Below, piece after piece: positions 1-6,745 of a DNA stretch of 64,000 nucleotides; within the stretch, counting starts at the first letter, position 1, and every line of letters begins with the position of its first letter. The stretch comes from an uncultured Maribacter sp. (GTDB lineage Bacteria; Bacteroidota; Bacteroidia; Flavobacteriales; Flavobacteriaceae). Under the pieces are notes generated by a model that saw only the letters and a program-made list of their open reading frames with translations, was not told where the DNA came from and did not search any database. Location: positions 124,001 through 188,000 of the forward strand of contig NZ_CANMBB010000003.1 of the NCBI RefSeq assembly GCF_947495965.1, read 5' to 3'. The position numbers were made by a program, and so were the translations under genes.

Positions 1-787
1 CAGACTCTAATGCCAGGCTATCTAAAGTATATTCCTTAGATGGGTTTTTTATAATTTTTTTTGCTATCCTTCTTATTATTTTCAGTTCTGATCGTAAAAG
101 ACTTGTAGTAGGTTTTTTATTCTTTATAGCCTTATCATGTTGTAAAATATGCATAGATAAAATTTCATAAACCATGCCTTCTATTTTCATCATACGAACA
201 ATACCCTTGGTTTTTATTGTTCTTAGAGCCCCTATTTTATCTGCCAATTTAAGATTATAAGTCCCAAAATAACGAAAGGAGTTATCATGGTCTGTATCTA
301 AAAAAACTTCGTATAATTTTCTATTTAGTTCCTCTACATTATTAAGTCTTTTCTTTAAGAAAAGTTTTCTTTTAATTTGAATAACGTTTATAGCTAGTTT
401 TTTATCCTTTGGAAAGTATCCGTAATTATACCCCCCATCTTTGCTAGTAATTATTACCGACTGGAATTGTTCTAAAGTCTTTATATCATTTTCTGATTGA
501 TATCCAAAACGATGTCCACATTCTCCCTCTAAACAATAGGCAAAATGTATTGGATTGTATTCTGAAGAATCCATAACAAGGCATATATCATCAAAAAAAG
601 TAATGTCATATTCTAAGAGAGAAACCCCCCAATCAAAAGTGATAAAACGAATAGTACCATTTGCAAGGTTACTATTAGTAGTTAAGGTATACTCTCCCCA
701 TTGCTCCTCTATTGTACCTCCAATTACGGCTCTAATTTGCCTAACAGTACCTTCTACACTCTTAGCATCTATAACAATTTGTGTCAT
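1..787 (-). CDS. AraC-family transcriptional regulator (C-terminus cut by window edge)
   Basis: The minus-strand reading frame is open from an ATG at 787 to the left edge, giving 262 codons without a stop. The first 220 or so residues are a variable effector/dimerisation region with no motif I recognise. The last visible residues (about 235-262) read KIIKNPSKEYTLDSLALES, which matches the first helix of an AraC/XylS HTH domain of the kind found in Flavobacteria, where LA..SGLS.KLQ would follow. Most of the DNA-binding domain lies outside the window. The gene is separated from the upstream mscS-like gene by a long palindromic terminator. Target genes cannot be inferred. The family call rests on a partial domain, so it is good but not certain. 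Confidence 0.7.
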   Translation of the reverse strand, partial: MTQIVIDAKSVEGTVRQIRAVIGGTIEEQWGEYTLTTNSNLANGTIRFITFDWGVSLLEYDITFFDDICLVMDSSEYNPIHFAYCLEGECGHRFGYQSENDIKTLEQFQSVIITSKDGGYNYGYFPKDKKLAINVIQIKRKLFLKKRLNNVEELNRKLYEVFLDTDHDNSFRYFGTYNLKLADKIGALRTIKTKGIVRMMKIEGMVYEILSMHILQHDKAIKNKKPTTSLLRSELKIIRRIAKKIIKNPSKEYTLDSLALES

Positions 788-896
788 ATTAAATTGACTA
801 ATATTTACAATTATAGTAACCAAATTAGTTATTTTAAAAGTATAAATCAAAACATAATACAGTAGAACTTTCTATTTAATACTAAATAGCCTATAA

Positions 897-950
897 ATTA
901 AATATAAAATAAGCCTCTATATGCATATAGAGGCTTATTTTATATTTAAT
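897..950. terminator. 54-bp perfect palindrome, likely terminator of the dps-mscS transcript
   Basis: Positions 897-923 and 924-950 are exact reverse complements centred on TGCA. The core arm is AATAAGCCTCTATA, and both flanks are A/T rich, so the hairpin is followed by U-runs on either strand. It lies 35 bp after the stop codon of the mscS-like gene on the minus strand and upstream of the AraC-type gene. The absence of any loop and the length are unusual for an intrinsic terminator. Confidence 0.75.
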
Positions 951-984
951 AATTTTACTTGATGATTTCAATTACTAAAATTAG

Positions 985-1884
985 TTAGTTTTGAAACACT
1001 GGAGACTCTTTATTAAAAGAATTTACTCCTAGTTTATTAGAAAATTCTAACGTCCTTATAGGGAAAGGTATATTAATATCATTTGTATTAAAGGCTTTCT
1101 TTATTGCCATGATTGCAACACTTTTAGCTTCTAACCTATTTTTAGCATCTTTAGAATCTACCCAAAAACGACATTTAAAATTTATAGAACTATCTGCAAA
1201 ACTTGTATAATAAAATTCTACATCTGTTCCTTCATTTTGATGGTAAACTCCTTCAATAGCTTTCTTTGTAATTTTTTCAACTTCTTCTAAATTAGACTCA
1301 TACCCAACTCCACACTCTACTGTAATACGCATAGTCTTGGTTAAAGAGAAGTTTTTTAAAGGGTTTTCTATTATTGTTTTATTGGGTATAATAACCATGC
1401 TATTATCTGCTTCTTTTAAGATAAAACTATTTAAACTTATATCTACAATCTCCCCTTCATAGCCAGTTGTTTTTACCCAATTTCCTATCTGTACTTTTTT
1501 CCTGAATGATAAAATAACACCTGATAATAAATTAGATAATGTGCCCTGCAATGCAAGACCAATTACTAAACCAGAAATACCTGCTCCTGCAAGTAATGTA
1601 TTTAAGGTTTTGCTTAAATCTAAAGCTCCTAATGCTAAAAACAAGCCTATTAAAACAACTACTGTTGCAGATATTCTTCCAATAAGTTTTGTTATACTTT
1701 CTTGGGGTATTTTTTTTGATGCTAATTTGGTGATCCATTTACTTACTTTTCTAGAAATATAAAATGATATGACCATTACAATAATAGCTACCAATAAGTT
1801 TGGAAGGTTTTCAATAAAAGCGCCCAGCCAACCTTTAAGCTTATCAATTATTTCTAAAAAAGATGTTTCTATACTTTGTTTCAT
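985..1884 (-). CDS. Small-conductance mechanosensitive channel (MscS family)
   Basis: This 299-aa inner-membrane protein would open under membrane tension to release solutes during hypo-osmotic shock. Three hydrophobic segments are visible at roughly 28-45, 68-88 and 93-122. The last is the Gly/Ala-rich pore helix (97-122) typical of MscS TM3. It is followed by the beta domain, with an IGNWVKT..YEGEIVDISL stretch at about 133-151, and a cytoplasmic alpha/beta domain to the C-terminus. Length and layout match minimal MscS channels such as YggB. It lies 44 bp downstream of dps on the same strand and is probably co-transcribed, which fits a general stress unit. The palindrome at 897-950 would end the transcript. 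Confidence 0.9.
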   Translation of the reverse strand: MKQSIETSFLEIIDKLKGWLGAFIENLPNLLVAIIVMVISFYISRKVSKWITKLASKKIPQESITKLIGRISATVVVLIGLFLALGALDLSKTLNTLLAGAGISGLVIGLALQGTLSNLLSGVILSFRKKVQIGNWVKTTGYEGEIVDISLNSFILKEADNSMVIIPNKTIIENPLKNFSLTKTMRITVECGVGYESNLEEVEKITKKAIEGVYHQNEGTDVEFYYTSFADSSINFKCRFWVDSKDAKNRLEAKSVAIMAIKKAFNTNDINIPFPIRTLEFSNKLGVNSFNKESPVFQN

Positions 1885-1928
1885 TTTTGTGTTTTTTAAT
1901 ATTAATCTAATTGTTCAATAAAAAAATA

Positions 1929-2438
1929 CTATGAAACTCTTTCCATTTTATTAGTTTTTAATTGCTCTCGAGTATCTTTTTTCCATGCATTAAGCATCCA
2001 ACTTGTTTTTTCTAGTTCTCTAATATACCCACCTATAACATCTATGGTACCTTCATCGCCTGCTGCATTTGCTTTAGAAACTATTATTCTCATTTGCTCT
2101 AGTAAAAGCCCGTGATCTTCCAAGATACTACCTACCATTTGCTTATCTGTTAATAGGGCAGATTCTTCTTTTATTTTAGCCATTTTTAAATATGCACTAA
2201 AATCACTAACAGGGTGGTATCTTAATGTTAAAATACGCTCTGCTATTTCATCAATTTTAATTCTAGCATCTGTATATAATTCTTCAAACTTATTATGTAA
2301 AACAAAGAAATTTTCTCCCAAAATATTCCAATGAAAACTTCTTAGTTTTTGATAATACACATTGTAGTTTGCTAGCAGTAAATTTAATGCATCTACTACA
2401 GGTTCTATTTTATTTTCGTTCATTTTTAAATAACTCAT
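1929..2438 (-). CDS. dps: Dps-like DNA-binding ferritin (starvation/oxidative stress protection)
   Basis: This 169-aa protein belongs to the Dps family: dodecameric mini-ferritins that oxidise Fe(II) with peroxide, store iron and often coat DNA. The inter-subunit ferroxidase ligands are visible with exact family spacing: H36 (in FHWN), H48 (in LHNKF), D63 and E67 (in DEIAERI). The start at 2438 places the four-helix bundle in register; Met6 is a possible alternative start. An upstream TAACTTTG box on the minus strand (2497-2504) is a plausible -7 element. The divergent neighbour is another helical-bundle stress protein, and the downstream neighbour is mscS-like. Confidence 0.93.
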   Translation of the reverse strand: MSYLKMNENKIEPVVDALNLLLANYNVYYQKLRSFHWNILGENFFVLHNKFEELYTDARIKIDEIAERILTLRYHPVSDFSAYLKMAKIKEESALLTDKQMVGSILEDHGLLLEQMRIIVSKANAAGDEGTIDVIGGYIRELEKTSWMLNAWKKDTREQLKTNKMERVS

Positions 2439-2890
2439 TTTATTTATCTTTTAATTCATTTCAGATATGACTTTCATATCTTTTTCCTTTACTCTACAAA
2501 GTTATAACTAGCATTATTTAAACCTTTGCTCATATAAAATATATCTTAACACATATGCCTTTACGTGGTGGTTTTTTAACTTCTTAACCTTATATAGTAC
2601 CTATTAACAAAAACGTACAACCCCAAATATTACAAGGAAAATAAGTTTTTTTATATGAGTTAAGAATTACTGCATATGAACAAAGACTAGAGAAACATAG
2701 TCTGTAATTTTGGAGTGTAGTTAAAGAGAAATAATTTTTTACTACTTAAAACATTATACACTTGTAAAGTGTGGTTGTATTTTTCTTTTTAAATAGAAAA
2801 TACTATGAAAAATGTTTTAAAGATGAAATAATGATGTAAAGCAATGAGCATCTTTAAATAAAATCATTGTTCATTTAAACACCATAATAC
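2439..2890. promoter_or_regulatory. 452-bp divergent intergenic region between dps and the DUF2383 gene
   Basis: No gene is visible here. On the minus strand, TAACTTTG at 2497-2504 matches the flavobacterial -7 consensus TAnnTTTG, about 59 bp before the dps start codon. On the plus strand, TAATTTTG at 2705-2712 matches the same consensus. A short palindrome ACACTT-GTA-AAGTGT lies at 2758-2772. I could not find a convincing -33 TTG at the expected spacing for either box, so these promoters are tentative. Confidence 0.4.
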
Positions 2891-3340
2891 ATGAATACTT
2901 ATAGAGAAGCTATTGGAAACAAATTGAACAATCTTTTAGAAAAAACTTACGACGCTGAGAAAGGATTTAAAAAAGCAGCAGAAAAAACAAACAATGCCTT
3001 TTTAAAAGGATATTTTGATCGTAAAACAAAAGAACGTTACAATTTTGGACAAGAACTTAAAACAGAAATAAAAGCATACGGTCAAGAAGTAGAAACTGGA
3101 GATAGTATGGCAGCAAAAGCACACAGAACCTGGATAGATATAAAAACTTTATTTGCAACTGATAATGAAGAGGCAATTTTAGAAGAAGCTATTAGAGGAG
3201 AAAAAGCTGCTGTTAAAGAATATACAGAGGTTCTTAATGATACAACCTTACCACCTAGTACAGCGCATGTTTTAGGAAAACAAAAAAAGGCTATTGAAAT
3301 TGGAATTACAAATATTAAAACTCTTGAAGATTTAGCTTAA
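2891..3340 (+). CDS. DUF2383 / PA2169-type four-helix-bundle protein
   Basis: This 149-aa soluble, Lys/Glu-rich, all-helical protein resembles the PA2169/DUF2383 family, a ferritin-like fold of unproven function often found among general-stress genes. Visible features are the N-terminal helix (YREAIGNKLNNLLEKTYDAE), the KGYFDRKTKERYNFGQELK segment and the typical AKAHRTWIDIKTL stretch near residues 75-87. The start at ATG 2891 gives the usual family length. It is divergent from dps and is followed on the same strand by two very small genes (DUF1328 protein and acidic lipoprotein), suggesting one envelope/stress transcript. Biochemical role unknown. Confidence 0.85.
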   Translation: MNTYREAIGNKLNNLLEKTYDAEKGFKKAAEKTNNAFLKGYFDRKTKERYNFGQELKTEIKAYGQEVETGDSMAAKAHRTWIDIKTLFATDNEEAILEEAIRGEKAAVKEYTEVLNDTTLPPSTAHVLGKQKKAIEIGITNIKTLEDLA

Positions 3341-3385
3341 AATAAAACCTACAAATTAATTATTAAACTTAAAAAAATATAAATT

Positions 3386-3547
3386 ATGTTACGATGGACA
3401 GTTACTTTTATAATATTAGCAATTATTGCAGGGGTCTTTGGATTTGGAGGAATTGCTGCGGGAGCAGCAAGTATTGCTAAAGTTTTATTTTTCATTTTTA
3501 TTGTTCTCTTTATTATTTCACTAATAACAGGGAGAAGAAAAATATAA
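3386..3547 (+). CDS. DUF1328 (YtjA-like) small membrane protein, 53 aa
   Basis: ATG at 3386 to TAA at 3547 encodes a 53-aa protein starting [20 protein letters not shown]. It has two hydrophobic segments around a Gly/Ala turn ([11 protein letters not shown]) and a basic RRKI tail. This is the exact pattern of DUF1328 proteins, small inner-membrane proteins of about 50-60 aa with no known biochemical function. They are commonly induced under stress. It sits 45 bp after the DUF2383 gene and 43 bp before the acidic lipoprotein, all on the plus strand. Confidence 0.85.
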   Translation: MLRWTVTFIILAIIAGVFGFGGIAAGAASIAKVLFFIFIVLFIISLITGRRKI

Positions 3548-3590
3548 CAACACTTAGTTTTAATCACATTTATTAATATAAAAATTTAGA

Positions 3591-3770
3591 ATGAAAAAAA
3601 CAGTATACACATTTCTAGTAACTTTTGTTATAATCATTGCAGCGACTAGTTGCAGAGAAAAAACGAAAGCTGAAAAAATTGAAGATGGAATTGAAGAGGT
3701 TGCAGATGATATTGAAGAAGGAGTAGAAGAAATAGAGGATGAAATTGATGATGCTACAGATGAAAATTAA
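3591..3770 (+). CDS. Small acidic lipoprotein, 59 aa
   Basis: ATG at 3591 to TAA at 3770 encodes a 59-aa protein with a hydrophobic signal segment ending ATSC, so Cys21 would be lipidated. The mature part is almost entirely Glu/Asp/Lys/Ile in a heptad-like pattern (EDGIEEVADDIEEGVEEI), consistent with an amphipathic or coiled-coil helix. No catalytic motif is present. Its position after DUF2383 and DUF1328 genes suggests an envelope-stress role. The convergent terminator hairpin begins 23 bp downstream. Confidence 0.75.
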   Translation: MKKTVYTFLVTFVIIIAATSCREKTKAEKIEDGIEEVADDIEEGVEEIEDEIDDATDEN

Positions 3771-3793
3771 TTACAATATTTACAAAAGAAAAA

Positions 3794-3830
3794 ATAAGGT
3801 CTTAAATAAAATTATTATTTAAGACCTTAT
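3794..3830. terminator. Bidirectional intrinsic terminator
   Basis: Arms 3794-3807 (ATAAGGTCTTAAAT) and 3817-3830 are exact reverse complements with a 9-nt loop. T-runs flank them on both strands (3831-3836 on plus, and the complement of the A-run before 3794 on minus). It separates the convergent acidic-lipoprotein transcript (plus) from the galactan-utilisation operon (minus), whose last stop codon is at 3835. Confidence 0.9.
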
Positions 3831-3834
3831 TTTT

Positions 3835-5355
3835 TTACTCCAACTCAAATTTAAAAACAGTAGCCATAGAATTAAACTCTACTTCTGGCATGGTTAAGTA
3901 AAAACTATCGGTAGTTACTTCCCAATCCACTTTTGTATTGCTCCCTAACAACGTAACATTTTTAATTGGTGATGGAGGTATATTTCTATGATACCCTCCA
4001 ATAGAGCGCATTGCAATTTTTTTACCTGCTTTGGGCTCTCCTAAAAAGAAAACATACATTGCCTTTTTATCTTTAGCAATTGTAAATCGTACATCATCGG
4101 CTGTATATTTTACGGTTGCAGACTGCCCTTCATTATGTCCTTGCCCTGTACTTGCATTTCCGTAACCAAAAATAGTGTGAGTACGAGTGCCATATACCGC
4201 CTCACCATGTACTCTTAGCCAATCTCCTATTTGTTTTAAAATAACTCTTTGCTCCTGGTTTATTACACCATCTGCTCTTGGCGATACGTTTAATAAAACA
4301 ATTCCATTTTTACTCCAAACATCAATCATATTTCTAATAACAAGCGATGCTTGCTTATATTTATGACCTTCCACATACATCCATCTACTCTCTCCTAACG
4401 TAATATCTGTCATCCATGGCAATGGGTAAATATCTCTTCTACCTCCTTGCTCATAATCCATAACACTATAATCCAAAGGCATATCGTCTTGCTTATGCGC
4501 AAGCATTACTTCTTTATTATTTTTTAAACCAGTATTAAAATGATGCGCAGCCATTTCCATAATTTTATCTTTTGGAATTAAATTTAGCCATGAATCATAC
4601 CATATAATATCTGGATGATATTTATCTACTACTTCATTTACTTGGTCTAACCAATATTTATTAAACTCTTCAATGGTTTCAAAATTTCCAAAAAGTTTCC
4701 TCAGTTTTGGGTCTGTGGTTGCCGTTGGTAAATCTGGGTGGTATACATAATGGCTGTTATATGCTGTTTTCCATAATTCTGGTTTATCTGCATTACGTTG
4801 TCCATTTCTGGCATGATGAAAAGTAGCTATTGTTTTTAACCCTCTTTTATTTAAAGATTTAAATATTTCTCCAAGAATATCGCGTTTTGGTCCCATATCT
4901 GCTGCGTTCCATGGATTTACTTCACTATTCCACATAGCAAAACCATCATGGTGTTGTGCAACAGGCCCTGCAAACTTAGCTCCCGTGTTTTTAAATAATT
5001 CTGCCCAATCTTCAGGATCAAATTTTTCTGCTTTAAACATTGGAATAAAATCTTCATATCCAAACTCTTGAATACTTCCATACGTGTTTTCATGATGCTT
5101 TCTAACACTCCCTACATCTTTATACATATTATGAGGATACCAAGCACTTCCATAAGCTGGGACACTGTACGGCCCCCAATGAAAATACATTCCTAATTTA
5201 GCATCTGCAAACCATTCTGGTGCTGCTTTGTGTTTTGATAGCGATTTAAATGTTGGTACAAAATGTGCTTCTTTTTCAAGTTTTGGTTTTGTAGTATTAC
5301 AGCTAGTTAATACGTTTAATAGAAGAACTATAAACACAATATATTTTATTTTCAT
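3835..5355 (-). CDS. GH29 family exo-alpha-L-fucosidase / alpha-L-galactosidase, lipoprotein
   Basis: This 506-aa retaining glycosidase removes terminal alpha-L-fucose or, in some algal-galactan loci, alpha-L-galactose. The N-terminus is a lipoprotein signal with Cys19 (LLNVLTSC), so the enzyme should be anchored in the periplasm or outer membrane. GH29 motifs are visible: KLGMYFHWGPYSVPAYGSAW at 53-72, HHDGF at 135-139, and the nucleophile motif IIWYDSW with Asp254. A beta-sandwich C-terminal domain follows from about residue 390. It is the last gene of a five-gene minus-strand operon with GH117, two GH2 enzymes and uxaC. Known porphyran/agar loci of Bacteroides use a GH29/GH117/GH2 set, so L-galactose or its desulphated form is a plausible substrate. 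Substrate is inferred from context only. Confidence 0.9.
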   Translation of the reverse strand: MKIKYIVFIVLLLNVLTSCNTTKPKLEKEAHFVPTFKSLSKHKAAPEWFADAKLGMYFHWGPYSVPAYGSAWYPHNMYKDVGSVRKHHENTYGSIQEFGYEDFIPMFKAEKFDPEDWAELFKNTGAKFAGPVAQHHDGFAMWNSEVNPWNAADMGPKRDILGEIFKSLNKRGLKTIATFHHARNGQRNADKPELWKTAYNSHYVYHPDLPTATTDPKLRKLFGNFETIEEFNKYWLDQVNEVVDKYHPDIIWYDSWLNLIPKDKIMEMAAHHFNTGLKNNKEVMLAHKQDDMPLDYSVMDYEQGGRRDIYPLPWMTDITLGESRWMYVEGHKYKQASLVIRNMIDVWSKNGIVLLNVSPRADGVINQEQRVILKQIGDWLRVHGEAVYGTRTHTIFGYGNASTGQGHNEGQSATVKYTADDVRFTIAKDKKAMYVFFLGEPKAGKKIAMRSIGGYHRNIPPSPIKNVTLLGSNTKVDWEVTTDSFYLTMPEVEFNSMATVFKFELE

Positions 5356-5415
5356 AACTCTAATTTTATAAATTAGCTACAGCCATTGGGTAGTAAGTTC
5401 TTATTTATTATAATA

Positions 5416-6738
5416 CTACTTCTTTACCTTTTTACTTTTATTTAAAAGTTTATCATTGGCTTCTTTTATTCTCTGCTTTTGTGTTTTATTTAAACCTTGC
5501 TTATAGTGAAGTTCAGAGCCATAAAGGGTGTAGTGCTCTTTCATGCCTGGATCATTTAAATCAAGACTCAAGTCGCAATCAAATCGCGTTAATATTGATA
5601 GGTTATTTTTAGTTTTATCTGGCCCTTCCTTAATAAAGTGAGATATACCCCAAGTTATACCTCTACCATCTTTAGTATCCGTAAACGCATCTGGCACATA
5701 AGGTCCTGCAGCTAAAGGCAATAATTCTACATGTGAAGCAACTTCAAAATTTACCCAATCCTTGGCATATTGAATGGTATTATGCTCATGCCCATTACGT
5801 TGAATAATTGCTGCTACCCCTTCTTTAAATGGAAATAAGGTTGTTTCATGACCCGAGTTAATTAATGGGTTTAAAGGGTGCTTCGTAAATGGCCCCAACG
5901 GGTCTTCTGCAATTGCCAAACCTTGCATTAACACCTTTGATGGAGTAAATTCCTCTCTTTTATCAAAACCAGCTTTATAATAAATATATATATTACCATC
6001 GTGAATTAAAGGATATGGGTCATGTATTTGATATTGGTCCCACGTACCTTCTGCCCCATTAGGAATTACTAGTTTTCCAGTATGTGTCCAAGGTCCATCA
6101 GGAGAATTGGCCCAAGCCACAGAAACTGGGCAAAAATCGCCTCGTAATCCACTAGCTTCCATAAAGGCCTGAAAGTATAGATAGTATTTTCCCTTCCATT
6201 TTAAAATATCCGTGGTAGTAACCGAACGCCATCCTGGTTGCGGTTTTGGTGGACGGGGTACTGCAACTCCTTGCTCCTCCCAAGTAAAACCGTCTTCTGA
6301 CGTTGCATAGTAGATATCTGCTAAATCCCAGTCTGCCGATGGTATAACGTCTGTAGCTTCTTTAGCATTTGCCATACCAACTGGCACAGGCGATTTACGA
6401 TGCGTATACCACACATAATATTTACCGTTTTCAAAAATAACTTTAGACGGATCTCTTCTAGATATAGTACCATCACCCCCATTATAATCAAAGCCTTTGA
6501 GCTTGGTATATTTAAATTGAGTATACAATTCATTTTGCTCTGGTCGCATTGTTCCATAAGTATCATAACCACGAGTAACTGCAGCACTTAAAGGGCGGTT
6601 TGGTTTTTCTGCTGGTATAAGAAATGGAAAATCCTTCTGCTCTTTTTCTTGTTTTTCTTCTAGCTTAGACTCTTTAACGTTGCAAGAGATACAAAATAAT
6701 ACAAGTGAAAGTACTAGAATTTGATAATGTATTTTCAT
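5416..6738 (-). CDS. GH117-like alpha-1,3-(3,6-anhydro)-L-galactosidase (neoagarobiose hydrolase type), lipoprotein
   Basis: This 440-aa five-bladed beta-propeller-type glycosidase has a lipoprotein signal (VLFCISC, Cys19). The sequence shows the GH117-like motif DGTISRRDPSKVI near residues 89-101, with Asp96 in the position of the catalytic base. It also has GKYYVWYTHR at 105-114, an IHDPYPLIHDG blade motif with Asp240, and RNGHEHNTIQYAKD at 314-327, which carries the His used as acid in this family. GH117 enzymes release 3,6-anhydro-L-galactose from the non-reducing end of neoagaro-oligosaccharides. It lies 7 bp downstream of a GH2 gene and 60 bp upstream of the GH29 gene. A GH43-like activity is the main alternative, because both families share the fold. 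Confidence 0.75.
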   Translation of the reverse strand: MKIHYQILVLSLVLFCISCNVKESKLEEKQEKEQKDFPFLIPAEKPNRPLSAAVTRGYDTYGTMRPEQNELYTQFKYTKLKGFDYNGGDGTISRRDPSKVIFENGKYYVWYTHRKSPVPVGMANAKEATDVIPSADWDLADIYYATSEDGFTWEEQGVAVPRPPKPQPGWRSVTTTDILKWKGKYYLYFQAFMEASGLRGDFCPVSVAWANSPDGPWTHTGKLVIPNGAEGTWDQYQIHDPYPLIHDGNIYIYYKAGFDKREEFTPSKVLMQGLAIAEDPLGPFTKHPLNPLINSGHETTLFPFKEGVAAIIQRNGHEHNTIQYAKDWVNFEVASHVELLPLAAGPYVPDAFTDTKDGRGITWGISHFIKEGPDKTKNNLSILTRFDCDLSLDLNDPGMKEHYTLYGSELHYKQGLNKTQKQRIKEANDKLLNKSKKVKK

Positions 6739-6745
6739 ATTTAAT

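Noticed and set aside
555-797. Plus-strand 80-aa open frame near the left end
   Set aside because: It is antisense to the AraC-type gene, whose reading frame shows recognisable family sequence.
1532-1762. Open frames on both strands inside the mscS-like gene
   Set aside because: They are out-of-frame shadows of a well-supported membrane protein and lack any conserved motif.
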